Source: Rikenellaceae bacterium
GTDB lineage: Bacteria > Bacteroidota > Bacteroidia > Bacteroidales > Rikenellaceae
Reading direction: 5' to 3'
Length of the DNA: 64,000 nt
Assembly: GCA_015059715.1 (NCBI GenBank)
Contig: SUZV01000015.1
Span: 1 to 64,000 of the forward strand
The notes under the pieces were generated by a model. The model was not told the origin of the DNA. It saw only the letters and a list, made by a program, of their open reading frames with translations, and did no database searches. The position numbers were made by a program, and so were the translations under genes. Of the stretch, positions 16,793 to 26,240 are shown in pieces (within the stretch, counting starts at the first letter, position 1; the number at the start of each line of letters is the position of its first letter).

Positions 16793-17932
16793 ATGTTGAA
16801 GTTGAACAAGATTTACACCTTTATGGTGTGTGTGGTGACCCTATTTATGTCGGGATGTCAGAAGGATGGCGTGGATCCAAACAACCCTCCAGTTTTAGTC
16901 CTCGATACCTACTCGCTAAATGTCGATGGCGGAGGTGGCGATATACCGCTGTATTACATACTCTCAAACCCAGTCAAGGGGGGTCAGTTCGAGGTGCTAA
17001 GTACCGAGGAGTGGGTGTCGCTTAAGGAGGTGACCAGCACGACAATAGTACTCCATATCGAGCCCTGCGATAGTAGCCAGGAGCGTTTTGCGATGGTAAC
17101 AATCAAGTATCCAGGCCTGGAGTCTGCGGCAAAGGTGACAATATTGCAAGATAAGCAGCTGCTCAACCAGTTCTCATTCGAGGTGTTGGACCTTACGTAC
17201 AAGAGTTGCAAGGTCCGCTATAAGCCTATCGATAAGAGTCGTCCATATATGGCAAACATCATCGACGCTGAGTACTTCAAGCAGTCGGGTGTCTCGCAGG
17301 AGCAGGCCTTTGTCGATGCCGAGATGGCGAACTACTTAACTCTGGCCCAGCGTAATAATATGACCCTTGAGGATCTTATGGGGCGCGTGTCGCCACAGCT
17401 GATATATACGGGCGATGCCGAGCGTGAGTTTATAGGTATGCAGCCAGGTGCTACGTATGTGATATATAGCTACGGCATCACATTCTCGGGTAATAGCTAC
17501 GAGCTTACAACACCCTTGCACACCACTATCGTTGAGCTACCTTTGCCCGAGATGTACAACTTCACGTTTGACATCAGGTGTAATATGTCGGGCACTACCG
17601 CCTCTATAAGTATCGACCCGGATGATTGGACGGGATACTACAGCGTGCAGATAGCCCCCGATGACTCGTTGTACTATGTCGAGCCAGGTATGCCCATAAC
17701 CGAGGGTATTGTTAAGAATCTTGCAAATAGGTTCTACACCAATGCGCGTAATGCGATGAAGAGCGGAGCTTCGGCCGAGCAGTATCTACGTGCTAACTGC
17801 TATACAGGGTACCGCACACTCGACGTGCAACTACAGTCGGGTAAAAAGTATATGATTATTGTCTTTGCTGTAGAGTCTAAGGATGGCGAGATACCTGTGA
17901 TGCGTTCAATGCCGTCAATACTATATATCTAA
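16793..17932 (+). CDS. BACON-domain lipoprotein
   Basis: Lipoprotein signal with lipobox FMSGC (Cys22). Residues about 35-120 look like a BACON domain: beta-rich, with EWVSL and the closing VTILQDKQL pattern. The remainder holds one copy of a two-part unit also present in the next gene: an alpha-containing part with PYMANIIDAEYF and EYVIYSYG-like strands, then a beta part ending DDWTGYYSVQI. BACON domains in Bacteroidota are usually carbohydrate- or mucin-associated modules on surface lipoproteins. No catalytic motif is visible. Starting at ATG 16793 gives a proper signal peptide. Transcribed with the paralogue 30 bp downstream. Confidence 0.8.
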   Translation: MLKLNKIYTFMVCVVTLFMSGCQKDGVDPNNPPVLVLDTYSLNVDGGGGDIPLYYILSNPVKGGQFEVLSTEEWVSLKEVTSTTIVLHIEPCDSSQERFAMVTIKYPGLESAAKVTILQDKQLLNQFSFEVLDLTYKSCKVRYKPIDKSRPYMANIIDAEYFKQSGVSQEQAFVDAEMANYLTLAQRNNMTLEDLMGRVSPQLIYTGDAEREFIGMQPGATYVIYSYGITFSGNSYELTTPLHTTIVELPLPEMYNFTFDIRCNMSGTTASISIDPDDWTGYYSVQIAPDDSLYYVEPGMPITEGIVKNLANRFYTNARNAMKSGASAEQYLRANCYTGYRTLDVQLQSGKKYMIIVFAVESKDGEIPVMRSMPSILYI

Positions 17933-17962
17933 CCTATATCTAACCATTTTCTTTGATATATC

Positions 17963-19864
17963 GTGCGTCGAATATTTCCCATATTACTCTCTTTGGCCCT
18001 CTTGGCGTGTACCGATAATACGGTAGCTCCTCTATCGCCATTTAGTGTCGAGCAGGAGAGCATCGAGGTCGATGACATAGGCGGCAACATAACCATCGGC
18101 TACACCCTTCAGGCCGAGTTGCAGATGAACGCTGTGGCGGTGTGCGATGCAGAGTGGATTACAGATGTGGACAACTCAATAGCTGGGACAATCAGCCTTC
18201 GAGTGCTACCAAACGATACGGCCGAGGAGCGAACTACGACTATCACCCTGCGCCATATATTGACCGACGTAACCCCCAAGGTGGTGGTTAAGCAGCAAGC
18301 TAAGCGGGGCGAGAGGTTGTCTATTGAGTTGGTCAAGTGCGACTATTCGGAGTGTGAGGTGCGCATCACGCCAGCCTATGCCGATATGCCCTATGTGGTG
18401 ATGATGGCCGAGAAGAGCTACCTTACAGAGCAGGGTATTCATAGTGTCGAGGAGCTTGTGGCTGCGGACCTGGCCTACTTCTACACCTACATCGCAGGCG
18501 ATACGACGCTCGATAAGTTCCTCTTAGAGAGTAACCTTGCGCTACGAGGTGCGCAGACAAAGCGTTGGCAGGAGCTCTCACCAGCCCGCGAGTATGTCAT
18601 CTACGCCTATGGCATATATCTGAATGGCGATAAATATGCAGCCATAACCGATGTGGAGCATATCGAGATAGTGAGCCGATTGCCCGAGCGCAAAGCTATG
18701 AGTTTCGAGGCTACAATCGTTGCCGATGGCCCCGAGGTGAGCTTCTCGGTAACCCCAAAGGAGTGGGATGGCTACTACGCTGTTCAGCTTGTCGAGGATA
18801 GCGAGCCAGGCTACATCGAGCAGGGCATGGCATTTACCGCCGAGGCTGAGGTTGCTGTTGCCGAGGCCTTCTTCTACGTGGCCGACCACCTCTACTACTT
18901 CGAGGAGCTTAGTGCCGAGGAGATTATGCAGCAACTCGGATATAAGGGCAATGCGGAGTTTCGTAAGACGCTAAATGCTAACCACAGATATATGGCCCTT
19001 ATCTACGCTATCGACTCGGTGGATGGTAACGTGCCTATGGTGGTCTCTAAGCCTGTGGTTGAGTACTTTACTACGGGCACTGTGCAACCCTCGGATATGA
19101 CCTTCGACGTTGAGTTTACCAATATTATGCCTCGCTCGGTGGATGTATCTATCATACCCTCTACGGATGAGCCATACTCGGCTGTTATGATGTATGCCAA
19201 GAACCTCCCAGATGGCGATAAGCAGGAGCAGCTGGAGTATGTGATGGCGCAGTATGCACCGCTGGAGCTCTCGGGTGTATATAGAGAGCATATAGACCAG
19301 CTACCCCCAGCTACGGAGTTTGTGATTGCCGTATATGGCTACTATGCAGGTGCGGCAACAACGGACCTATTTATATATAGGTTCACGACTGCCGAGAATG
19401 GCGAGGGAAGTAATCTTATTACCGAGGTGAGGTGCTCGGCCTACGACCTTGGTGAGGTGGCGGCCTTGGAGCCCTACTACGCCTCGATGCAGGGCTATGC
19501 CGACTACTTTATGTCTATCGAGGTGGTCACCTTGAAGCCATCCCCTGCACTACACTTTGATATCTTCCCAGCCGACACCCTGGATGAGTATGGCGAGGAG
19601 GCGATAGTAGAGAGCCTGCTTGAGTACGCCTACACCTCGTCACCCGACTGGTCTTTGTGTAGCTATGGCAACGAATATATCGTGTGTGGCTTGGCCGAGG
19701 ATGAGGATGGTTATATCGGTAAGTTGTTTATCTCCGAGCCACAAACGTTTACCAAGGCCGATACCTCTGCTGCTGAGGAGTTTGTTGAGTTGTACCGTGA
19801 GTATGTCCCACAAAGGAGCCATATGCGCGGTATGAATAACCGCGTTACATCCATTTTTCGTTGA
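17963..19864 (+). CDS. BACON-domain lipoprotein, larger paralogue of the upstream gene
   Basis: A GTG start gives signal peptide MRRIFPILLSLALLAC with the lipid-modified Cys at residue 16. A BACON-like domain (about 25-105, containing AEWIT and VVVKQQA) is followed by the unit shared with the upstream protein (PYVVMMAEKSYL, REYVIYAYG, KEWDGYYAVQL). A further related segment follows (PYSAVMMYAKN, TEFVIAVYGYYAG), and then an extra C-terminal domain. So it is a 633-aa expanded version of its neighbour. Its role is unknown; a surface-binding lipoprotein is the most likely guess. It ends 188 bp before rplS, which has its own promoter. Confidence 0.8.
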   Translation: MRRIFPILLSLALLACTDNTVAPLSPFSVEQESIEVDDIGGNITIGYTLQAELQMNAVAVCDAEWITDVDNSIAGTISLRVLPNDTAEERTTTITLRHILTDVTPKVVVKQQAKRGERLSIELVKCDYSECEVRITPAYADMPYVVMMAEKSYLTEQGIHSVEELVAADLAYFYTYIAGDTTLDKFLLESNLALRGAQTKRWQELSPAREYVIYAYGIYLNGDKYAAITDVEHIEIVSRLPERKAMSFEATIVADGPEVSFSVTPKEWDGYYAVQLVEDSEPGYIEQGMAFTAEAEVAVAEAFFYVADHLYYFEELSAEEIMQQLGYKGNAEFRKTLNANHRYMALIYAIDSVDGNVPMVVSKPVVEYFTTGTVQPSDMTFDVEFTNIMPRSVDVSIIPSTDEPYSAVMMYAKNLPDGDKQEQLEYVMAQYAPLELSGVYREHIDQLPPATEFVIAVYGYYAGAATTDLFIYRFTTAENGEGSNLITEVRCSAYDLGEVAALEPYYASMQGYADYFMSIEVVTLKPSPALHFDIFPADTLDEYGEEAIVESLLEYAYTSSPDWSLCSYGNEYIVCGLAEDEDGYIGKLFISEPQTFTKADTSAAEEFVELYREYVPQRSHMRGMNNRVTSIFR

Positions 19865-19869
19865 TTCTA

Positions 19870-19900
19870 TTTGCCGAATTAAAAATTTTTCATACCTTTG
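19870..19900 (+). promoter_or_regulatory. Promoter of rplS
   Basis: TTTG (19870-19873), 19-bp spacer, TACCTTTG (19893-19900). Full match to the Bacteroidota consensus. Confidence 0.85.
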
Positions 19901-19906
19901 TACCCC

Positions 19907-20051
19907 GTATCAACCTCTTATATAGGGTGAAGGTGCAGTTTTGGGTGGCTTTAGGGCTAATACCCGAAGGATTATTGTCGAGGGTGGCAATATGGTAGTG
20001 CCGACACAGCGATAATGTTGAACGTTAACATTTAACAATTTTGTTGCAACA
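19907..20051 (+). ncRNA. Putative structured leader of rplS
   Basis: About 145 nt lie between the promoter and the L19 start and contain no ORF. Visible pairing includes ATTATTG with CGATAAT, enclosing GGCA...TGCC. Purine-rich GGGTGAAGG-type segments precede it. Long structured leaders commonly control ribosomal protein genes by product binding. Whether this matches a known leader family cannot be decided here. Confidence 0.45.
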
Positions 20052-20426
20052 ATGAACAAGGATCAGTTGATCAGACTCGTAAACGAGCAGATGTGGACCA
20101 AGAGCGAGGCAGATGTGCCTCAGTTTGGTGCAGGTGACACAATCACAGTAACCTACCGTATCGTAGAGGGTAACAAGGAGCGTCTTCAGAGCTTCCGTGG
20201 CGTAGTAATCCAGATTAAGGGTTCTGGCCGTACAAAGATGTTCACCATCCGTAAGGTTTCTAACGGCGTAGGTGTAGAGCGTATCTTCCCTCTCTACTCA
20301 CCACACATCGACAAAATCGAGGTTAACAAGTATGGTGTTGTACGTCGCGCACGTATCTACTACCTCCGTGACCTCACTGGTAAGAAGGCGCGTATCAAGG
20401 AGCGTCGTATGAAGAAGTCGGAGTAA
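20052..20426 (+). CDS. rplS: 50S ribosomal protein L19
   Basis: 124 aa with the family core: [13 protein letters not shown], the [10 protein letters not shown] and [14 protein letters not shown] motifs, and the C-terminal RRARIYYLR followed by the basic tail. A structural protein of the large subunit near the 30S interface. Monocistronic: its own promoter and leader upstream and a strong terminator downstream. Confidence 0.98.
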   Translation: MNKDQLIRLVNEQMWTKSEADVPQFGAGDTITVTYRIVEGNKERLQSFRGVVIQIKGSGRTKMFTIRKVSNGVGVERIFPLYSPHIDKIEVNKYGVVRRARIYYLRDLTGKKARIKERRMKKSE

Positions 20427-20449
20427 GGCTTCATCCTTGTGAAAAAATT

Positions 20450-20479
20450 GAGACCAATCAGATACTTCTGGTTGGTCTC
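20450..20479. terminator. Terminator between rplS and the converging TrmH-family gene
   Basis: 12-bp stem with one T-G wobble: GAGACCAATCAG / CTGGTTGGTCTC, 6-nt loop. It is followed on the plus strand by TGTCGTTTT and preceded by A6, so it could serve both directions. Confidence 0.85.
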
Positions 20480-20499
20480 TGTCGTTTTAGCCACTACCA

Positions 20500-21243
20500 C
20501 TATCCACGTCGGCGGAACTCAGCGAGGACGATGCCTGTGGCCATAGCTACGTTGAGTGATTCGGATGTGGCTCGCGTAGCAGGGTAGGGGGGGATGAGGA
20601 GTTTGTGGCTTACCTCACTACGGCACGCCTCGCTTAGGCCACGACCCTCGTTGCCCATAACGATAACACCCTCGTTACGTAGCTCCGTAGCGTATATACT
20701 CTCGCCGTCGAGCAACGTGCCGTAGATGGCAATACCCATATCTCTCAACGAGCCAAGCATAGCGGCCAAATTGTCGGTATAGTGTACGCGAACACGCAGA
20801 ATGGCACCCATCGTGGCCTGCACAACCTTGGGGTTATAGCAGTCGGCACACTCATGCGTGCAGATGATATCCTCGATGCCAAACCAGTCGGCAAGGCGTA
20901 TTATAGTGCCTAAGTTACCTGGATTCTGAACACCATCGAGGGCTATGGTGAGCCTCCCTTTCAGCTCGGCGATGTTGAGGTGGTGGCGTGGTTGTTCGAC
21001 TACGGCAAGCGTCGTCGTGGGGGTCTTGAGCGCGCTGATACGCTCCATATCGCGCCTATCTATGGTCATAATGCCCGCGCCACGCATATCGCTGTGCGTA
21101 GTATATACCCTGTGAATGTGAAGAGGCGATGCTAAAATCTCCTCGACGAGTTTATCTCCCTCGGCAATAAACAGCCCCTCACTATCGCGCACGCGCTTAT
21201 CGCCGAGCGAGCGCACATGTTGTATCTCGGCCTTAGTCATCAT
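20500..21243 (-). CDS. TrmH/SpoU-family RNA 2'-O-methyltransferase
   Basis: SPOUT-fold methyltransferase of 247 aa. An N-terminal substrate-binding segment (FIAEGDKLVEEIL) precedes the SpoU domain, which has the three knotted motifs: LDGVQNPGNLGTIIR, IVMGNEGRGLS and IPPYPATRATSESLNVAMAT. It probably methylates a ribose in rRNA or tRNA. The exact site is not deducible. The second ATG (MTKAEIQ) is an alternative start. Third gene of trxB-rnz-trmH, 2 bp after rnz. Confidence 0.9.
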   Translation of the reverse strand: MMTKAEIQHVRSLGDKRVRDSEGLFIAEGDKLVEEILASPLHIHRVYTTHSDMRGAGIMTIDRRDMERISALKTPTTTLAVVEQPRHHLNIAELKGRLTIALDGVQNPGNLGTIIRLADWFGIEDIICTHECADCYNPKVVQATMGAILRVRVHYTDNLAAMLGSLRDMGIAIYGTLLDGESIYATELRNEGVIVMGNEGRGLSEACRSEVSHKLLIPPYPATRATSESLNVAMATGIVLAEFRRRG

Positions 21244-21245
21244 CT

Positions 21246-22160
21246 CTACTCAATATAGAAGGTCTCGCCCTCGTTGGCGATGTCCGTATTCGGAAATATC
21301 GCACGACACTCTTCGACAAGCGGCTGCTTCTCCTTATATCTTGACGAGAAGTGTCCTATTATCAATCTCTTAGCCTCGGCAAGCGCAGCTACACGTGCCG
21401 CCTCGGCCGTTGTAGAGTGTCCACGTCCTTTGGCTAATGTCTGCTCTGTAGCAGAGTATGTTGCCTCGTGATAGAGGAGGTCTACGCCGCGTACACGCTC
21501 GGCAGCCTTTGCCGAGTAGTTCGTGTCCGAGAGATAGGCATAGGAGCGTGCTTCGTATGGCAGATATGTCACACTATCATGGGTTATGACCTCGCCACTA
21601 TCTAACGTTATATCCTCGCCACGCTTTAGCGACACTATCTGGGCAATCGTAAGCCCCAAGCGTTTAATCTCCTCCTTGCGGACATTAAGCGATGGTTGCT
21701 TCTCCCGAAATAGATACCCTGCTGTAGGTACGCGGTGTCTGAGAGGTATGGACCACACCTCCAAGGTGCTATTCTCCATGATAATCCTATGCTCGGTGGT
21801 CTTGACCTCGTGCCACTTAACCTCGTATGGCAGCTCCTCGCAGAAGTAGCGATTGTGATGCTCAAGGATGTCGCCCATAGGTGCAGGGGCGTAGATGTCG
21901 AGAGGTGTCCGCTTACCCTCCAATCCGAGGGTGGATATCAGTGGAAAGAGTCCATAGCAGTGGTCGCCGTGTAGGTGACTGATAAACACAGCTCTAAGGC
22001 GCAGCGGATTGATGCCGCGCCTTATGAGCTGCTGTTGTACGCCCTCACCAGCGTCAACTAAGTAGTACTGCTCGTTGAGGTTTACCACCTGCGCCGAGGG
22101 GTGTGCCGATGGCGTAGGCTTAGCTGATGAGTTGCCTAATATGGTTACACTGAAGGCCAT
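21246..22160 (-). CDS. rnz: Ribonuclease Z (tRNA 3' endonuclease)
   Basis: Metallo-beta-lactamase-fold endonuclease that trims tRNA 3' ends. I take MAFSVTILGN (ATG at 22160) rather than the track start at 22181. It matches the family N-terminus and its ATG overlaps the trxB stop as TAATG, a typical coupled junction. In this 304-aa form the zinc motif SHLHGDH occupies 61-67. Further histidines and aspartates appear in LSDTNYS, YHEATY and IGHFSSRY, as expected for the short RNase Z form. Confidence 0.95.
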   Translation of the reverse strand: MAFSVTILGNSSAKPTPSAHPSAQVVNLNEQYYLVDAGEGVQQQLIRRGINPLRLRAVFISHLHGDHCYGLFPLISTLGLEGKRTPLDIYAPAPMGDILEHHNRYFCEELPYEVKWHEVKTTEHRIIMENSTLEVWSIPLRHRVPTAGYLFREKQPSLNVRKEEIKRLGLTIAQIVSLKRGEDITLDSGEVITHDSVTYLPYEARSYAYLSDTNYSAKAAERVRGVDLLYHEATYSATEQTLAKGRGHSTTAEAARVAALAEAKRLIIGHFSSRYKEKQPLVEECRAIFPNTDIANEGETFYIE

Positions 22161-23086
22161 TACTTCTGGGCAAGAAGCCAACGCTCACAGTCGAGAGCTG
22201 CGATACATCCCGAGCCTGCAGCGGTGATAGCCTGGCGGTAGTGTGGGTCCTTAACGTCGCCAGCAGCGAAGACACCCTCAACCGAGGTCTTTGATGTGCC
22301 AGGAACGACCTTGATGTAGCCCTGCTCGTCAAGTTCGAGCTGACCCTTGAGAACCTCAACATTGGGGTGGTGACCAATAGCGAGGAAGAAGCCCATGATG
22401 TCGAGAGTACGCTCTACGCCAGAGGTGCTAACAACACGTACACCTGTTACGCCATCCTCATCACCGAGAACCTCTGCGGTGTTGTGCTCGAATAGTACCT
22501 CGATATTTGGGGTGTTGAATACGCGCTCCTGCATAGCCTTAGATGCACGCAAGTAGTTCTTGCGGACGATAAGGTATACCTTCTTGCAGATTGATGCAAG
22601 GTATGTAGCCTCCTCGCATGCGGTGTCGCCACCACCTACAACGGCTACATCCTGCTTGCGATAGAAGAAACCATCGCACGTTGCACACGCGCTAACGCCC
22701 ATACCGCGATACTTAGCCTCAGACTCCAGACCGAGGTACTTGGCCGAAGCTCCTGTACATACGATTACAGCCTCTGCCTCAATCTGATGCTCGTGGTCTA
22801 CGGTAGCCTTGAAGGGTCGCTGTGAGAGGTCTATGTCGGTGATGATACCGCGACGCACGTCGGCACCAAAGCGCAATGCCTGCTTACGCAAGTCCTCCAT
22901 CATAGCTGTACCAGTGATACCCTCTGGGTAGCCAGGGAAGTTCTCAATCTCGGTGGTTGTTGTGAGCTGACCTCCAGGCTCGATACCCTCGTAGAGTACG
23001 GGTGAGAGGTTGGCTCGTGAGGTGTAGATAGCTGCGGTGAAGCCTGCAGGGCCGCTACCGATAATCAAAACTTTTACTTTCTCCAT
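22160..23086 (-). CDS. trxB: Thioredoxin-disulfide reductase
   Basis: NADPH- and FAD-dependent reduction of thioredoxin. Seen in 308 aa: FAD motif IIGSGPAGFTAAIYTSRA, the redox-active CATC (134-137), NADPH-binding GGGDTACEEA and the C-terminal GVFAAGDV. Full length. First gene of an operon with rnz (1-nt overlap of stop and start) and the TrmH-family gene. It may supply the cytoplasmic reducing power that, through membrane carriers, reaches periplasmic TlpA-like proteins such as the one at 4.9 kb. That link is an inference. Confidence 0.96.
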   Translation of the reverse strand: MEKVKVLIIGSGPAGFTAAIYTSRANLSPVLYEGIEPGGQLTTTTEIENFPGYPEGITGTAMMEDLRKQALRFGADVRRGIITDIDLSQRPFKATVDHEHQIEAEAVIVCTGASAKYLGLESEAKYRGMGVSACATCDGFFYRKQDVAVVGGGDTACEEATYLASICKKVYLIVRKNYLRASKAMQERVFNTPNIEVLFEHNTAEVLGDEDGVTGVRVVSTSGVERTLDIMGFFLAIGHHPNVEVLKGQLELDEQGYIKVVPGTSKTSVEGVFAAGDVKDPHYRQAITAAGSGCIAALDCERWLLAQK

Positions 23087-23161
23087 AGTCTTAGTTGGTT
23101 TAAGTTATTTAAAGTATGTTATATAAATTAGTAACAATGCTATATGTTGTTATTGGCATTA

Positions 23162-24898
23162 TCAGCGCGTATTTAGGAAGTCTTGCTTATGCTCCTCCTC
23201 ATCGCGGAAGTCGTAGCCATAGCCGACCATCATATCAAGGCCCGTATCGCGCGCTCTATCTTGGTCTGTAAGCTCGCGCATACGCGCCAAGGTGTTAGCC
23301 GAAGAGGTGATAACCTCCTTTACCTCCTCTTGGCTGAGCATATGGCCCTGAAGCTGACAGAGGATGGTGTAGGCATACGTTGCCGCCATATCGTCGTAGC
23401 TATCCATCAGCCTGTTAAGCTCGGCTGTTACCTCGCTCAGGGTGAGCTCCCCTGCTGCGATACTGCTCATAATCCTCTCCACCTCGCCAAGGGGTAGATA
23501 CTGACCTGCGACATCTATCCACTCGCTACCATCGTAGTTGTATGCCGTGTAGTCGCCCTTTTCGAGCATAGCTCCAAAGGATGCCACTATTGCGCTGTTG
23601 TATAGCGATATGCCGCGATGTAGCATCGCCGAGCGTATCGTTGTGCGGTTATAGTTGTAGCTCTTAGCCTCGGGGTCATTCTCGTAGAGGCGTGTCAGAG
23701 CATCTACACCGCGTAGCATCTTGCCCGTGATAAAGGGGTTAAACTCCTCGAAACATATATTGTCGCGCTTAAGAGTGCGCTTATCACGACTCTTCCACTT
23801 GTTTATATCGCGTATCGTTCCGTAGCTCTTCAGCGACAGTGCTGGCATAAGTGTCGTGTGTCCACCCTCCTCGATGAGGTATGAGTATGGCATATCCTGC
23901 GTGTCGTGGTGGCGTGTATGTCTGCCTAAAACTACGGTATAGGGGCCCTCGATGGCGGGCGACATGACGTATGCACTACTTCCGAACTTCGTGCCTCGCT
24001 GGTGTACCGACTGGTGTACAGCACCGCTCTTGAAGAGGTGGTTCGACTGGTTGGTACCACTACCAGCGTTAAAGAACGAGAAGATGCCTGCAATGAGCAA
24101 CGACGACTTATGGTGCGATACGGTAAATGGACCTGCAAATACCGATGCTGCCTCGCCATTTTCGAAGTGGCAGTTGGCAAACATCAGAGTGTCGATAGCC
24201 GTAAAGCCGTTATCCATAACGGAGTTCTCGCCGATGAAGCTACGCACGATGCTCGATGCGCCATCTACGTGGGCATCGTTGTCGATTATGAAGTCGTGGG
24301 CACGCACATCGATGCCTACGTGAGCACCGCGCCCTATTGTTCCATTCTCTAAGTGAGAGGCACCCTCGACAACGCAGCCCTCCTCGATGAGGACCTCGCG
24401 GATAAAACGCGCTCCTACAACCTTGCTGTTGTCGCCCACACGACCTACTGTGGAGCGGTGGCTCTCGCTAAGTGAGCCCACCATCTCCATCATGCGCTCC
24501 ACCATCTTAGGTCTGTTGCGCATCATGGTCATAAGGTAGGCCTGCTGTGCTGTAAGTTCGCGATAGATGGGTATGCTGCGGCCCTCGTTCTCGTTTACTG
24601 CGGCAACCATAACACCCTCGCCAAATGTTGAGGCCCTGCGACACTTCATGCGCAACACATCATCTATGAGGCAGTTATTGCCAATGATATAGTTTGATAT
24701 TGTCGAGTCGTAGATGCGACTCTTCGAGCCTATGGTTACCTCGCCCTCGAAGCGCACGTTGCGTAGCTGCTCGGTATCGAAGTCTTCGGCGACAAGCACT
24801 CTGTCCCAATTCTCGGCATAGCATCCTCGCTGCGCAAGCACTACTCGCTCATCGGGTGTCGTCACCCTCAGTCGTATGGTGTTAGTCATCTCCTCCAT
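23162..24898 (-). CDS. DUF4954-family protein with left-handed beta-helix (hexapeptide-like) region
   Basis: 578 aa resembling the Bacteroidota DUF4954 family. Residues about 40-330 contain repeated short turns with I/V/L-G-x-x-x periodicity (IGSKSRIYDSTISNYIIGNN, IGRGAHVGIDV, SFIGENSVM), the pattern of left-handed parallel beta-helices in sugar-nucleotide acetyltransferases. A helical C-terminal part follows. The family has been compared to GlmU-type enzymes, but no nucleotidyltransferase motif is visible and no reaction is assigned. The second methionine (MTNTIRL) is an alternative start. It stands alone, with 122 bp upstream and 75 bp downstream to same-strand neighbours. Confidence 0.8.
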   Translation of the reverse strand: MEEMTNTIRLRVTTPDERVVLAQRGCYAENWDRVLVAEDFDTEQLRNVRFEGEVTIGSKSRIYDSTISNYIIGNNCLIDDVLRMKCRRASTFGEGVMVAAVNENEGRSIPIYRELTAQQAYLMTMMRNRPKMVERMMEMVGSLSESHRSTVGRVGDNSKVVGARFIREVLIEEGCVVEGASHLENGTIGRGAHVGIDVRAHDFIIDNDAHVDGASSIVRSFIGENSVMDNGFTAIDTLMFANCHFENGEAASVFAGPFTVSHHKSSLLIAGIFSFFNAGSGTNQSNHLFKSGAVHQSVHQRGTKFGSSAYVMSPAIEGPYTVVLGRHTRHHDTQDMPYSYLIEEGGHTTLMPALSLKSYGTIRDINKWKSRDKRTLKRDNICFEEFNPFITGKMLRGVDALTRLYENDPEAKSYNYNRTTIRSAMLHRGISLYNSAIVASFGAMLEKGDYTAYNYDGSEWIDVAGQYLPLGEVERIMSSIAAGELTLSEVTAELNRLMDSYDDMAATYAYTILCQLQGHMLSQEEVKEVITSSANTLARMRELTDQDRARDTGLDMMVGYGYDFRDEEEHKQDFLNTR

Positions 24899-25020
24899 AT
24901 ATCGCTATACATATAAAGGGTTTTCAAAAAAAGTCGCAAATGTCACTTTCGTTGTCGGGAGGTTGCGTTGAGGTTGGCTTCGACTCTTTTTAGTCAACCT
25001 GTTTTAGAACCTCACATAGG

Positions 25021-25653
25021 TTATTTATATGGTGTGTATACCACCTTCTTGGTCGTGAAAAATTCGTCGTCGAACATCGTGCTGATGTCGTAGATATCCC
25101 ACTTTAGGCGTGTTGCAGCGAGCTCTTCGGCCAACTCACCACCCTTGAGGTATAGCACGCCATTGGCGAGTGTGCCACGACATCCGCGACGTAGCAGGTG
25201 CATCGCCCAAGGCATAAATCGGGCCATCTCGGTGACGGCACGCGACACCACATAGTCGAACTTCTCGCCAAGCTGCTCGGCACGGCAATTTACGGCCCTT
25301 AGGTTCTTAATATCGGCACCCTGGGTAATACCCTCGACAACACGTATCTTCTTGCCTATAGAGTCTACGCCAACAAACTCAACCTCGGGAAACATTATCG
25401 CCAGCGGCACCGATGGAAAGCCTCCTCCGCAACCGATATCTACGACCTTTGCGCCAGCCTCAAATTGGCACACCTTGGCTATGGCCAACGAGTGGAGTAT
25501 GTGTCGGGTGTATAGGTGCTCTAAGTCCTTGCGCGACACTACGTTTATGCGGCTATTCCACTCGGCGTAGAGCTCTCCCAAGGCCTCGAACTGCCTCTTT
25601 TGGCACTCGCTGATATTCGGAAAGTAGCCTGTTATTATTTCGCTGTTTGTCAT
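25021..25653 (-). CDS. rsmG: 16S rRNA (guanine-527-N7)-methyltransferase RsmG
   Basis: SAM-dependent methyltransferase modifying G527 of 16S rRNA. Signature motifs are NVVSRKD, the SAM-binding VVDIGCGGGFPSVPLAI and the SRAVTEMARF motif. 210 aa, normal length. It follows the ECF sigma factor by 29 bp and is probably in the same transcript. Confidence 0.95.
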   Translation of the reverse strand: MTNSEIITGYFPNISECQKRQFEALGELYAEWNSRINVVSRKDLEHLYTRHILHSLAIAKVCQFEAGAKVVDIGCGGGFPSVPLAIMFPEVEFVGVDSIGKKIRVVEGITQGADIKNLRAVNCRAEQLGEKFDYVVSRAVTEMARFMPWAMHLLRRGCRGTLANGVLYLKGGELAEELAATRLKWDIYDISTMFDDEFFTTKKVVYTPYK

Positions 25654-25682
25654 CTGCTTAGGTTGCTATTAGTTCTCCTTGT

Positions 25683-26240
25683 CTACTCCTTTTCGAGGAT
25701 TAGCTTGCACACCGCCTGGCGTGCTCGACGTATCTGGGTCTTTATGGTATTTATCGGCTTGCAGAGCTTGTCGGCAATCTCCTCATAGGAGTACTCCTCG
25801 ATAAAGCGCATCTCTATAATACGTCGATACTCCTCCGAGAGCTCATCGAGGGCGGCATAAAAATGGCTCTGGCTCTGGCTTATTATCACCGACTCTTCGG
25901 GTGTGGGTGTCGTGGCCTGTGGCGAGCGAAAACGCTCGTCTATAGGCACATCGTCAGCGCGGCGGCGCAGGTGGTCGACCAACGTATTACGCGCTATGGT
26001 GTATATCCACTGCCCGAAGGTGAAGTTCTTCGAGTAGCTGTCGAGGTGGAGGTACACCTTGATAAATGTCTCCTGTAGCAGGTCGCTGGCTACGGTCTTA
26101 TCGTCGAGACGCTGCTCGAAGAGACGCATTAGAGCCTCGCGGTAGCGCGTGAAGAGGTACTCGAAGGCTTGCTGGTCACCCTCCGAGGCCAACTCTACAA
26201 GTCTACTATCCGTAGCTACGATATAGTCATCTATCTCCAT
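25683..26240 (-). CDS. RNA polymerase sigma-70 factor, ECF type
   Basis: 185 aa with region 2 (FEYLFTRYREALMRLFEQRL...SDLLQETFIKVY...FGQWIYTIARN) and region 4 (LSEEYRRIIEMRFIEEYSYEEIADKLCKPINTIKTQIRRAR), the helix-turn-helix that reads the -35-like element. No anti-sigma factor or transport gene is adjacent, so it is not a typical SusC/D-linked ECF factor. The start overlaps the 3' end of the upstream glycosyltransferase-like gene by 10 bp, indicating coupled translation. Confidence 0.92.
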   Translation of the reverse strand: MEIDDYIVATDSRLVELASEGDQQAFEYLFTRYREALMRLFEQRLDDKTVASDLLQETFIKVYLHLDSYSKNFTFGQWIYTIARNTLVDHLRRRADDVPIDERFRSPQATTPTPEESVIISQSQSHFYAALDELSEEYRRIIEMRFIEEYSYEEIADKLCKPINTIKTQIRRARQAVCKLILEKE

